A DNA stretch of 64,000 bases from JAHFRG01 sp041495205 (GCA_041495205.1 JBGQCF010000006.1:16477-80476), one strand, 5' to 3'. Shown: positions 27,429 to 35,441, counted from the stretch's first letter. The notes: generated by a model from the sequence alone, not told the origin. Numbers and translations are program-made.

Positions 27429-27565
27429 TCGCCCCACCAACCAGGAGCATTGGTGCTTGCTGCGGTTGATTGATCTGGGTGACTTTGCGCGAGGTCGGAT
27501 TCGCGCAAATTTTGCTCGCTGGATGAGTTTCCATTGAACAAGACCCACCTCGAAGGAGTATCGAC

Positions 27566-28078
27566 ATGAACATCGGTTCAGGCGCACTGAAACGCCTCGT
27601 GTACATCGCGCTCGCCTGCGCACTCGCGCAGACCGGCGCTCTCGGCGCCGATGCGGCAACGCCCGCCGCCAACGCAACGGTCAGCACCCAAGACGCGGAG
27701 CGGGCGCAGGCCCTGCTCCAACGAGCTGTCGCGCTCTATAAAGAAATCAAGGATCTGGCACTAGCCCACTTCAGCCCCCAAGGCGAATTCGTCGTCGACG
27801 ATCTGTACGTGTATGTCGTGTCGACCAAGGGCGTGCTGCTCGCGAGCGGCGGACTATCGTCCTCGTGGATCGGTAGCAATGTTGCGGACCAGCAGGACGC
27901 AGTACGCAAGCCGTTCATCCGCGAGATGCTCGACAAGGCGCGGACGCAAGGATCAGGCACGGTCGAATATCACTGGCTAAATCCCGTCAGCAACAAGACC
28001 GAGCGCAAGGTCGCGTACTTCCAAAAGGTCGGGGATCGGATTATCGCGGTCGGCTATTACGCTGGGGCGAACCGATGA
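27566..28078 (+). CDS. Periplasmic cache-domain protein
   Basis: A 170-residue exported protein with a signal peptide (about residues 1-28, ending ALGA) and a single cache sensor domain: VYVVSTKGVLLASGG, IREMLDKARTQGSGTVEYHW, and a final KVGDRIIAVGYYAG. Free-standing cache proteins bind small molecules in the periplasm. An AAGGAG-like site precedes the ATG. No membrane anchor or signalling domain is attached, so it may act with a partner such as the neighbouring kinase. A remnant of a second cache gene follows immediately. Confidence 0.82.
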   Translation: MNIGSGALKRLVYIALACALAQTGALGADAATPAANATVSTQDAERAQALLQRAVALYKEIKDLALAHFSPQGEFVVDDLYVYVVSTKGVLLASGGLSSSWIGSNVADQQDAVRKPFIREMLDKARTQGSGTVEYHWLNPVSNKTERKVAYFQKVGDRIIAVGYYAGANR

Positions 28079-28271
28079 GGTCGAAAACAAACATACCTTT
28101 CTGCGCAAAGTCGGCGATCTGCTGGTTGGCGTCGGTTATTACACGCGCGGTAAAATAAAGCTGGAGATTGGACTCGCCAAAGGCAAGAAGCAGCACGACA
28201 AGCGCGAAGCCGAAAAAGAACGCGAATGGCAGCGCCAAAAACAGCGCCTGCTGCGCGCCAAGAAAGGATAA
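28074..28271 (+). pseudogene. Chimeric remnant: cache-domain tail fused to smpB tail
   Basis: One open frame reads VENKHTFLRKVGDLLVGVGYY, the typical end of a cache protein, and runs on without a break into TRGKIKLEIGLAKGKKQHDK and the rest of the SmpB tail to a TAA at 28269. The join is at TATTACACGCGCGG, close to TTCATTACACCCGCGG in true smpB. The smpB part is about 96 percent identical to 13694-13822. It has no start of its own. It looks like a recombination scar made when a cache gene and an smpB end were joined. Confidence 0.75.
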
Positions 28272-28283
28272 GCAGCTAAACTT

Positions 28284-28491
28284 TGGAGTGGACGATGGGA
28301 TTCGAACCCACAACAACCGGAATCACAACTGGACCATTAGGATTAGGGTATTTTATTAATTAGTGCCTTGCAATGCTCGCCATTTCTAAAATTAATACCA
28401 GACAGCCTTAAAAAGTTTCACAAAGCTTAAAAGTGGTTACGTGATGGTTACGTCGGTTCTAGTTCCCGTGGCTCCCCAGCCAGGGCAATTC
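28284..28491 (-). repeat. Middle attachment remnant: tRNA-His 3' half plus long element terminus
   Basis: 28284-28328 is a second copy of the tRNA-His 3' half, again ending at the anticodon loop, with one change at the discriminator base. The following sequence (28329 to about 28491) aligns with 31412-31560: both contain AGTTTCACAAAGCTTAAAAG and then GTGGTTACGTGATGGTTAC. The short direct repeats TGGTTACGTG/TGGTTACG resemble integrase arm sites. The remaining bases to 28803 hold the promoter region of the next gene and no other gene. Confidence 0.78.
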
Positions 28492-28803
28492 TGGGTACTG
28501 GCAAGCGTGTTAATCGCGTAAAGAGGCTATTTCATCCAGTCATATTTTCTCCCGACTTGGATTGGAAAAGACTGGTTGTCGCAAATTCAAACCGCCGACC
28601 AATGAATGAAAAGTTGAAGTTTATTCTCTAACTTTTTGATTAATGGGGCACCCTCCCTAGCACAGTACCGCTAACACACGCCAATTCCCACGTTTTCCCC
28701 TTCCCTTAGGTTTAACTAAATTCTTTTGTAGAATGTTCGTGTCACAAAAACTGGTACAGTTATATCGGTGAACGGTACACAACCTGAGAGAGGCAGGTAG
28801 TCG

Positions 28804-31332
28804 ATGGGCACCCCACTGCGCGTTTTGATCGTCGAGAACTCGGAAGACGACGCATCGCTGCTAGTACGGGAATTGCGCAGTGGCGGTTACGATCCAATAT
28901 TTGAAAGGGTGGACACTGCTGCGGCGATGCAAGAGATGCTTCGTACGCAGGAATGGAATTGTGTAATTTCCGACATTTCAATGCCGTCCTTCAGCGCGAC
29001 TGCTGCTCTGGAGCTCCTGAAAACCAGCGGGATTGACCTGCCTTTTATCGTCGTCTTGGGGAGGACAGTAGGCGAACATACCGTTGTGGCAACGATGAGA
29101 TCCGGAGTTCACGATTTGTTGATCAAGCAAGACCTCACTCGGTTAATCCCTGTAGTCGAGCGTGAACTCCGCGAAGCCACCGTGCGCAGGGAGCGGGAGC
29201 GTATACCGAAATCCCTATTAGCAAGCGAACAGCGCTACCGCATGTTGGTAGAAATGGCATCAGACGGATTTTTCATTCAGCGCGACGGCAAATTCGTCTT
29301 TGTGAATAGCGCCGGGCTAGGGATTTTAGGTGCCACCAGCGCAGAACAAGTTACTGGTAAGCCGGTGTATGACTTCATCCATCCTGAATTTCGGGAAATA
29401 TTCAAGGAGCACATCCGCCAGCTTGAGGAGGAAGGAAAGCAAGTACCGCTTGTTGAAGAAAAAATTCTCCGCCTTGACGGATCAACGGTAGAGGTGGAGG
29501 TGACGGCGGTACCTTTTGTCTTTCAGGGCAACCCGGCAGCCCATGTGGTCATGCGCGATATCACCGAGCGCAAGTTGATGGAAAGACGCTTGGTGCATGA
29601 GCATGCGGTGACCGGGGGTTTGGCGGAATCCCCTTCGCTTAGCCAAGCTACCTCAGAAGAAAAGCTAAACAGCATTCTAGGATCCATTGACAGTGTCATC
29701 TGGTCCATTTCGACGTCGACTTATGAGACCCTCTACCTTAACCCTGCGGTAGAAAAGCTGTACGGACTCCCGGCGGCAGAATTCTACAAGAACAAGGACC
29801 TCTGGCTCGCTATGGTGCATCCCGACGACCGTAAGATCGTTGCGGGGATGCTGCCGCAATTGATCAAAGAGAAGGCGCTGACCCTGGAGTACCGCATCAT
29901 CCGTTCTGACGGTGAAGAGCGCTGGCTGGAGGACCGCGCGCATGTGGTTCTGGATACAGATGGGCGCGCGGTCAGGTTTGATGGCGTAAAAAGCGACATC
30001 ACCGAACGCAAAAAGCGCGAGCATCAGATTGAATATCTCGCGACCCATGATGATCTCACGGGTCTTCCCAGCCGTAACCTGCTCACTGACCGCCTCGCCC
30101 AGGAAATAATCCGTGCACGGCGCACGGGGCGGTCATTCGCCTTGCTCTTCATTGATCTTGATCACTTCAAGGTAGTGAATGACAGCTACGGCCACCCTTT
30201 GGGGGATTCATTGCTTAAGACGGTGGCACAGGAAATCAGAAAATTGGTGCGGGAAGGCGACACGGTGGTGCGGCTCGGGGGAGACGAATTCGTTATCCTG
30301 CTCTCGTCGCTCAGAAATCCTGAAGACACGGTGTGGGTCACGCGCAAAATACTGGAACTGTTTTCGCGTCCACTCACGGTGGACAACCGCGAACTAGGCA
30401 TAACGGCCAGTATGGGCGCGAGCCTTTATCCGAGCGACGGCCAGGATCTAGACACGCTGCTCATGCATGCGGATACCGCCATGTACCGGGCAAAGAACCT
30501 GGGACGGAACGGTGTCCAATTCTACACACTGGAGATGAGCGCTCAGACCCAGGAACGCGTTGCGCTGCAGGGTTCACTGCGCCAAGCGTTGGAGCTGCAG
30601 CAATTCAAGCTTCATTACCAACCGCAGGTGGACATCCGGAGCAGACGGATTATCGGTATGGAAGCACTGATCCGCTGGAACCATCCCGAGTTGGGCATGC
30701 TCCCGCCCGCCAAGTTTATCCCGCTCGCCGAGGAGACCGGGCTTTTTCTTCCAATCGGCGAGTGGGTGCTGCGCACTGCGTGCGCGCAAAATAAGGCCTG
30801 GCAGGCCGCAGGTCTGCCCGCTGTCAGTGTTGCAGTCAACCTGTCCGCACGCCAGTTCAGGCAGGAAGACTTGGTCAAATCTGTAACCACAGCGTTGGCT
30901 GACACCGGGCTGGAGGCCCGATATCTGGAATTGGAATTATCAGAAAGTTTGCTCATGAATAACCCGGAAGCGAACATTACCGCCCTGAAGAAGTTGAAAA
31001 CCCTGGGTGTGCGGCTTTCGATTGATAATTTTGGCACCGGCTATTCCAGCTTGAACCACCTCAAGCGGTTCCCGGTAGACCGACTCAAGATTGACCAGTC
31101 ATTCCTGCATGATATCAACACCCACCCCAATGATGCGGCGATTACCCAGGCGGTGTTTAACCTGGGACACAGCATGAATTTCAACGTGATTGGGGAAGGC
31201 GTGGAAACCGAGGCACAACTCGCTTTCCTGCGTGATCGAGGCTGTGGTGACGGCGCTCAAGGATACCTCTTCAGCCGGCCCTTACCGGCGGCAGATTTGA
31301 TTACGTGGAATATGACAGGAAGCTCAAACTAG
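28804..31332 (+). CDS. Receiver-PAS-PAS-GGDEF-EAL cyclic-di-GMP protein
   Basis: An 842-residue signalling protein. A receiver (LIVENSEDD; phospho-site in ISDISMPS) is followed by two PAS domains (about 145-255 and 285-400), a GGDEF domain with intact RLGGDEFV near residue 491 and an EAL domain from about 590. The EAL motif is MEALIRW, followed by ELSESLL, LKIDQSFL and GEGVETE. The usual DDFGTG is DNFGTG, a change at a conserved metal-site aspartate, so phosphodiesterase activity may be reduced while cyclase motifs look intact. It is the only cargo gene between two attachment remnants, and its partner kinase is not adjacent. Confidence 0.92.
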   Translation: MGTPLRVLIVENSEDDASLLVRELRSGGYDPIFERVDTAAAMQEMLRTQEWNCVISDISMPSFSATAALELLKTSGIDLPFIVVLGRTVGEHTVVATMRSGVHDLLIKQDLTRLIPVVERELREATVRRERERIPKSLLASEQRYRMLVEMASDGFFIQRDGKFVFVNSAGLGILGATSAEQVTGKPVYDFIHPEFREIFKEHIRQLEEEGKQVPLVEEKILRLDGSTVEVEVTAVPFVFQGNPAAHVVMRDITERKLMERRLVHEHAVTGGLAESPSLSQATSEEKLNSILGSIDSVIWSISTSTYETLYLNPAVEKLYGLPAAEFYKNKDLWLAMVHPDDRKIVAGMLPQLIKEKALTLEYRIIRSDGEERWLEDRAHVVLDTDGRAVRFDGVKSDITERKKREHQIEYLATHDDLTGLPSRNLLTDRLAQEIIRARRTGRSFALLFIDLDHFKVVNDSYGHPLGDSLLKTVAQEIRKLVREGDTVVRLGGDEFVILLSSLRNPEDTVWVTRKILELFSRPLTVDNRELGITASMGASLYPSDGQDLDTLLMHADTAMYRAKNLGRNGVQFYTLEMSAQTQERVALQGSLRQALELQQFKLHYQPQVDIRSRRIIGMEALIRWNHPELGMLPPAKFIPLAEETGLFLPIGEWVLRTACAQNKAWQAAGLPAVSVAVNLSARQFRQEDLVKSVTTALADTGLEARYLELELSESLLMNNPEANITALKKLKTLGVRLSIDNFGTGYSSLNHLKRFPVDRLKIDQSFLHDINTHPNDAAITQAVFNLGHSMNFNVIGEGVETEAQLAFLRDRGCGDGAQGYLFSRPLPAADLITWNMTGSSN

Positions 31333-31683
31333 TAAAAGCGTAGGCGATTATCCCCTCGAATTTCGATGGTCGGGGCGGCGAGATTCAAACTCACGACCAC
31401 TTGCACCCCATCTGCATCATAGCATCGGGGCATTTTATCAATCAATGCCTTGCAACGCTCACCAATTCTAAAATTAATACCAAACAGTCTTAAAAAGTTT
31501 CACAAAGCTTAAAAGTGGTTACGTGATGGTTACTTCAGTTCTAGTGTTTCCGTGGCGCCCCCCGTAGAGGGCAAATCTGAGAACTCTTGGCTGTTGAAGG
31601 TGCCGGTCGGCTAACGTCGTGGTGAACGGTGGGCCACCACGAACGTTAATGGTGGTATGGCGCTGATAGCCCGTCCGTTCAAC
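31333..31683. other. Gene-free stretch with attachment remnant and hairpin
   Basis: This stretch holds the tRNA-Pro half and element terminus listed separately. Near 31615-31655 there is also an imperfect inverted repeat whose arms are AACGTCGTGGTG and CACCACGAACGTT. No coding sequence was found. Confidence 0.6.
31367..31560 (-). repeat. Attachment remnant: tRNA-Pro(GGG) 3' half plus element terminus
   Basis: On the minus strand, 31411 to 31367 read the 3' half of a tRNA-Pro: anticodon loop ATGGGGT, stem GCAAG, variable TGGTC, T-arm GTGAG TTTGAAT CTCGC, acceptor CGCCCCG and A-CCA. The 5' stem that should pair (CTTGC) is absent, so identity ends exactly at the anticodon loop as in the tRNA-His copies. 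The bases beyond, 31412-31560, are the same element terminus as at 28329. Thus a related element used a different tRNA gene. Confidence 0.75.
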
Positions 31684-32004
31684 CTAAAGGCGGGGCTTCT
31701 TGGCGGCCTCATCGAAGGCGTCATCAAACTCTTGGTGGTCGTAGAAGTTGGGATCAAATTTCAGAACGGCCTTTTCAAGTTTCCGGGATTTTAAAAAGTA
31801 GAAGGCGCCGACGGCTGCCATCACAACGACCGCAATCGCTAGCCATACGACTGCAGTTGCGAGATCGTCGGATGGCGCCTGCACAAGAAGGCCAACGAGC
31901 CGATCTCGAAAGAAGAAGCCTGAGCTTGCCAGAACTCCAGCGAGAGCATGAAGTGCGTAGCGCTTCAACGCTGACTCGATTTGCCGCAGTGTGGGGATGC
32001 GCAT
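31684..32004 (-). CDS. Small membrane protein, unknown function
   Basis: A 106-residue protein beginning MRIPTLRQIESALKRYALHA. Hydrophobic segments are at about residues 17-32 and 48-70 (VVWLAIAVVVMAAVGAFYFL), followed by a charged cytoplasmic tail (KFDPNFYDHQEFDDAFDEAA). A TTG at 32055 extends the frame, but the first in-frame ATG is 32004. No family is recognised. It is last in a run of small minus-strand genes within the island. Confidence 0.5.
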   Translation of the reverse strand: MRIPTLRQIESALKRYALHALAGVLASSGFFFRDRLVGLLVQAPSDDLATAVVWLAIAVVVMAAVGAFYFLKSRKLEKAVLKFDPNFYDHQEFDDAFDEAAKKPRL

Positions 32005-32069
32005 ACTCGTCGTGATTCCTACGACTTGTGGTCGTGATCCGCGTTCATCTGGCAATGCTAGTTTTTGCC

Positions 32070-32210
32070 TTAGGATTTGAGCTTTTTCTCAATTTCCAAT
32101 CGGGCCTGTTCTATATACTCCCGACCAGTCTGCGCCTTCGCTATTCTTTCGAGTGCATCCGCGATTTTTTCCCAAGCTTTTACTTGTCTTTCTTCTTGTG
32201 TTGCGTTCAT
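32070..32210 (-). CDS. 46-residue charged small protein
   Basis: A short open frame starting MNATQEERQVKAWEKIADAL with GGAGG seven bases before the ATG, a textbook ribosome site. The product is a highly charged, probably fully helical peptide (ALERIAKAQ, EYIEQARLEIEKKLKS). No family is recognised. The strong ribosome site and the position within a run of small genes support it being real. Confidence 0.5.
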   Translation of the reverse strand: MNATQEERQVKAWEKIADALERIAKAQTGREYIEQARLEIEKKLKS

Positions 32211-32242
32211 GTGGCCTCCTTTTTCGTTGGTAACTTTAACCT

Positions 32243-32326
32243 CTATTTGACTAGCTCAAATTTAATGAGTACGCAGTCGTGCGCCGTGCCCTGTCCCACT
32301 ACAAAAACAACTGTTCCTCTCTCCAT
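32243..32326 (-). CDS. 27-residue truncated paralogue of the next small membrane protein
   Basis: The frame MERGTVVFVVGQGTAHDCVL ends after IKFELVK. It matches the first 27 residues of the upstream neighbour (VETGTVIFVVGQGDSPDYVL), including the preceding GTGATTGAC, and AAGGAG lies eight bases before its ATG. The neighbour continues into membrane segments, but this copy stops, so it is either a tiny soluble version or a decayed duplicate. Confidence 0.45.
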   Translation of the reverse strand: MERGTVVFVVGQGTAHDCVLIKFELVK

Positions 32327-32327
32327 G

Positions 32328-32579
32328 TCAATCACTCCTTCTGAACGGATGAAAAATAAGATTACCCAAATACATCACGAAACCCACTACAAGCAGCCCT
32401 CGCAGTCCCAGTGCACCTAAGAATACGAGAAGGATGAAAATAACAAGCCAGTACATAACTATCCTCAACCACCTCGGCATGCTGCCTGTTTTGACTGCCT
32501 TCGTGTCGTCGAACTTGATAAGCACGTAGTCTGGTGAGTCGCCCTGTCCCACCACAAAAATGACTGTCCCAGTCTCCAC
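32328..32579 (-). CDS. Small membrane protein with N-terminal beta segment
   Basis: A GTG at 32579 gives an 83-residue protein: a soluble N-terminal strand-rich part (TGTVIFVVGQGDSPDYVLIK) followed by two hydrophobic helices (MYWLVIFILLVFLGALGL and LLVVGFVMYLGNLI). The GTG is equivalent to the ATG of its 27-residue paralogue just downstream. A longer frame starting at 32618 is open. No family is recognised. It is probably co-transcribed with its small neighbours. Confidence 0.5.
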   Translation of the reverse strand: METGTVIFVVGQGDSPDYVLIKFDDTKAVKTGSMPRWLRIVMYWLVIFILLVFLGALGLRGLLVVGFVMYLGNLIFHPFRRSD

Positions 32580-32580
32580 G

Positions 32581-32772
32581 TCAATCACCCCTGTGCATAA
32601 AAATTGATAGGTCGGCATAGTCCGCGTTCAGCCTAGTGTGGTCGGCAAGCGGCACCATTTCAAACTCTATCGCGTCATCCAGCGAACCGCGACGTTCGGG
32701 CTTTCGGCGATCAAAACCACTCACGCCATGCTGTGTCGCTGTGCGCCTGCCCTGCTGTCTGCGTATCTGCAT
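32581..32772 (-). CDS. Small basic/acidic protein with DRRK...SLDDA motif
   Basis: A 63-residue frame with FDRRKPERRGSLDDA and NADYADLS. The same pattern (YDRRKRNCRVSLDDA, then AAYSDFS) occurs in a broken copy at 35137-35280, so the sequence is under protein-level conservation in this island. The start is uncertain: the frame is open to 32850 and no good ribosome site is visible. Function unknown. Confidence 0.42.
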   Translation of the reverse strand: MQIRRQQGRRTATQHGVSGFDRRKPERRGSLDDAIEFEMVPLADHTRLNADYADLSIFMHRGD

Positions 32773-33021
32773 GTATTTGCCGCTACTGACCGTTAAGCTG
32801 TTCCAGTTTGTTGCTCGCTCGTTTCGCCTTCTGTGCCGCCGTCCTCTCACGCATCGTTTGCAGCACCCTTTTCTTATTGTCGTAGTACCACACGTTCACA
32901 ACTGGCACGCTGACCGACTGGCGCGTGCCATGCATGCGGATGCCAATCATGTCGCCAGTCAAATAGGCCGACGACTAGCGGGTGCCAAGCCGGCCCGGCG
33001 ACAATACACAACAATGTGACA

Positions 33022-33288
33022 TTATCCCTCATCGCCTTTCTTGTTTATGCGAATTAAACATAGTTGATATTGCTCTTTTGTACGATTCATACATTGTTGA
33101 TACGTCTGAGCATTCTGCATGCACGCTTCGTTAGCCGCAATCTCTTGCTCCAAGCATGGAAGTTCCTCTTCCATGAGCCTGTTGTTGCATTGCAGTACGC
33201 TCTCATTACTGTGGCAATCTTTCTCCCAGTCAATCTGTGCGTATGCCAAGCACGGTGCACCGAGTAAGAGCAGAACTAAGTACTTCAT
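33022..33288 (-). CDS. Small exported cysteine-rich protein
   Basis: An 88-residue protein with a clear signal peptide (MKYLVLLLLGAPCLAYA) and a mature part with six cysteines (CHSNESVLQC, LPC, ACMQ, QCMN, LCLI), likely forming disulfides in the periplasm. The mature chain is otherwise charged and helical. No family is recognised. It lies among other small exported proteins in the island. Confidence 0.6.
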   Translation of the reverse strand: MKYLVLLLLGAPCLAYAQIDWEKDCHSNESVLQCNNRLMEEELPCLEQEIAANEACMQNAQTYQQCMNRTKEQYQLCLIRINKKGDEG

Positions 33289-33530
33289 TGGTTGTTCTCC
33301 GTTTCAATGGTTGAATGTACACAACGCCTCTACATACTTCATTGTGTTGCAAGAATGACTAAAGCAACCCTTATACCATGCAGTCAGGCCTGAAAAGCCT
33401 TTATGTTCGATAGGGTATGGGGCAAGTCGCGGCAGGATCAGTAATAACTGCCGTTTTTTTGTCATCTGACTGACGTGGCCGACCTCAAACGCAGTACGGC
33501 GGTATGCATCGATAAAGCGCCTTGCCGATC

Positions 33531-34049
33531 TTATGCGTTGCCATGTTGCTCTCCTTGACACAATACGCTGAGCCGGCGCCGCAACTCACCCTCCAGAATT
33601 GCCTTCTCGATCGCTGTAGCGACAACCTCGATCTGGGGTTCGCGATGCCACACATATAAGTTGCGCCAGCTCGATGCGGATTCGTTGCCATTGAGCACTT
33701 TATCCGCCGCTTGCTCAAGTGCTGCAAACCCGGCGGCACGCGCGGCGTGTTGGATGACCAGGCGTGCCGCCGCCTCCGCTGATTCGTTGGTGGTATGCCA
33801 GACAGCAATCTGTGCCATAGCGCCCGGCATGGCGCGGGGCACCCCAATAGCGAGGGCGCCATGGGCCCCCCCGGAAGCGAACTCGCGGGCAGAGCGCACC
33901 TCCTCGAAATCGACCTCACCTCGCAGGTAGCGCTCGACCACGAGCACCACGTTGGTAACAGAAGGAGACCGCGCAATACGCGAAGCCCGGTGCGCCGTCC
34001 AGCAAGAAAATTCACGATAGATGAGGTCCGCACTTGCCTGAGAAGTCAC
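33531..34049 (-). CDS. Hypothetical alpha-helical protein
   Basis: A 172-residue protein from a GTG at 34049 with an AGAGAG-like ribosome site upstream. It is rich in alanine and glutamate (ESAEAAARLVIQHAARAAGF, VATAIEKAILEGELRRRL), without signal peptide or membrane segment. It faintly resembles helical immunity-type proteins, but I cannot name a family. An overlapping frame (33485-34033) is also open, so the frame choice rests on protein-like composition. Confidence 0.5.
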   Translation of the reverse strand: MTSQASADLIYREFSCWTAHRASRIARSPSVTNVVLVVERYLRGEVDFEEVRSAREFASGGAHGALAIGVPRAMPGAMAQIAVWHTTNESAEAAARLVIQHAARAAGFAALEQAADKVLNGNESASSWRNLYVWHREPQIEVVATAIEKAILEGELRRRLSVLCQGEQHGNA

Positions 34050-34518
34050 GGCTATCTCTCTTTACCCCGAGGTGGTCGGAAGCGCAGGCGGACCGGGGTG
34101 TGTTTCGCGGCCAACGCTTTAGCAGAATTTTTGCCCGCCCTGCAAGTTGTTGCTTAAATCGGCGGTACCCAGAAATGAAAAACCCGCTGGGCGCAGATCG
34201 CAGCCAAAGCGGGCTTGGATTCGCTTTAGCTGCATTTATTAAGCGCCCGCAAGCTGAAGCTCAAATCGGCGCAATGAAATGGTATGAAATATTCTACATT
34301 CTGTCAACCGGGAGTTAAGGGGGTTCTGGTGCAACAACTTTTGAGTCGGCGGGGCGTAAACTGATCGGATTCATCCTCACTTAAAATAAATGGCTCCCCA
34401 ATCGGGGAAAACTGAGAACTCATGGATGCTGAGGGTACATCTAAAATAATTGCCACCATTTTTTCCCGACTTTCACGATAAAACCTTCAACCCGAAATTT
34501 TACTTCTAGCTCTACGAG
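34050..34518. other. Gene-poor stretch with minus-strand terminator and decayed repeat
   Basis: About 470 bases without a convincing gene. It contains the terminator listed at 34177-34213. At 34370-34480 it has a diverged copy of sequence that follows the element termini (TGGCTCCCCAATCGGGG, and TTTTTCCCGACTTT, compare 28480-28560). This suggests another decayed junction inside the last module. Confidence 0.45.
34177..34213 (-). terminator. Rho-independent terminator for the small-gene operon at 34.5-35.1 kb
   Basis: On the minus strand the hairpin arms CCCGCT and AGCGGG are followed by TTTTTC. It lies downstream of the 47-residue gene and would end the transcript that starts above the Gln-rich exported protein. 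Confidence 0.6.
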
Positions 34519-34662
34519 CTACTGAACTACGCTTGGATAATTTGGCAACATTTTTGACAACTTTTTACGGCCATAGTCGTGGTCGTCGTCCGGGTGCTGC
34601 CCATTCCCATGACCCAGCTCTGACTGTTTTAACAAAAACATAGTGATTTCTTCTTCTGTCAT
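34519..34662 (-). CDS. 47-residue small protein
   Basis: Frame MTEEEITMFLLKQSELGHGN continues with an acidic, histidine-rich part (QHPDDDHDYGRK) that could bind metal. GAGGGA lies a few bases before the ATG. A 24-residue frame (34672-34746) with its own GGAG precedes it and might be a leader peptide. No family is recognised. Confidence 0.42.
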   Translation of the reverse strand: MTEEEITMFLLKQSELGHGNGQHPDDDHDYGRKKLSKMLPNYPSVVQ

Positions 34663-34763
34663 AAAGATCCCTCATACGCTTTTGGCCAGGAAGGTATCGG
34701 TATATGAGTATGGTGATTGGTAATCCGAGTGCGCACCTGTTTCCATGTGTTTCGCTCCTGTCA

Positions 34764-35126
34764 TTAGTGAGGTATATCGCTTCCGTCCGTGTTGCGCGGC
34801 CTGCCATTTTTATCGGTGTTACGCGGCTGTTGCGGTCGCCGCCCCATAAACTGTTGCTGCATCTGTTGATATTGCTGCAACTGTTGCATATTCAGTTGCC
34901 GCACCTGTTCCCGTTCCTGTTGCTGTTGTGGCGACAGCTGCGGAGGGATATATTCACCTTCGTCTTGCTGCCGGTCGCGCCGAATCTGTTGACGCAGTTG
35001 TTGATTTTCTAACTGCCGCTGCATTGTCCTGTTGTTTTCATCTAGCAGGTCATCACCCCGCGCAAATGCCATCCCCGCCATGCCAAGCAACAGCACTACT
35101 AGATAGACCTTGCTTGCTTTTTCCAT
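34764..35126 (-). CDS. Glutamine-rich exported small protein
   Basis: A 120-residue protein with signal peptide (MEKASKVYLVVLLLGMAGMA, cleavage near FARG) and a mature part dominated by Gln and Arg (LRQQIRRDRQQDEGEYIPPQ, MQQLQQYQQMQQQF), probably a long helix in the periplasm. GGAG lies nine bases before the ATG. No family is recognised. Composition resembles small periplasmic DUF4124-associated proteins, which is only an impression. Confidence 0.55.
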   Translation of the reverse strand: MEKASKVYLVVLLLGMAGMAFARGDDLLDENNRTMQRQLENQQLRQQIRRDRQQDEGEYIPPQLSPQQQQEREQVRQLNMQQLQQYQQMQQQFMGRRPQQPRNTDKNGRPRNTDGSDIPH

Positions 35127-35136
35127 TGTTTTGCTC

Positions 35137-35280
35137 CTATCGCCGTCTTACTTTTGAAAAATCCGAATAGGCCGCGCTCAATGCTGCGTATTCACGCGGC
35201 TCTGTCGGTGCAATAGCCACGGCATCGTCCAGCGATACGCGGCAGTTCCGCTTGCGGCGGTCATACCTAGAACGGGTTTC
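35137..35280 (-). pseudogene. Broken copy of the DRRK...SLDDA small protein, with DUF4124-type leader
   Basis: An open frame without start codon encodes YDRRKRNCRVSLDDAVAIAP and AAYSDFSKVRR, matching the protein at 32581-32772. Immediately upstream, 35266-35320 is an inverted copy of the DUF4124 gene leader from 12030-12088. The upstream end of the frame closes with a TAA at 35281. It looks like a gene whose start was lost when the leader was joined. Confidence 0.5.
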
Positions 35281-35412
35281 TTAAGTGTATGCCAATCGGC
35301 CGGGAATAGCTGTGAATTAATGCACATAAATTATGCCGGCTGACCCGGCAGTTCGTTGCTAACTCGCACGGCGTAGTGTCCTAATTTGGGACAGTACCCC
35401 GATTCCATTATG

Positions 35413-35441
35413 TTGACATTTCCATCGAGTTAGATTACATA
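35413..35441 (+). promoter_or_regulatory. Sigma-70 promoter of the TPR lipoprotein gene
   Basis: A perfect -35 TTGACA at 35413 is followed 17 bases later by TACATA as -10, placing transcription about ten bases before the ATG at 35452. The -10 is moderate. Confidence 0.5.

Noticed and set aside
27072..27677. A 201-codon minus-strand frame
   Set aside because: It overlaps the DUF2147 remnant and the cache gene, whose plus-strand frames match known families.
31367..31411. Functional tRNA-Pro gene
   Set aside because: The D-arm and the 5' acceptor strand are absent.
31615..31655. Integron attC site
   Set aside because: Core motifs RYYYAAC and GTTRRRY are not met, and no integron integrase or cassette array is present.
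33304..33561. An 85-codon minus-strand gene
   Set aside because: There is no ribosome site or family; it overlaps the better supported 172-residue frame.
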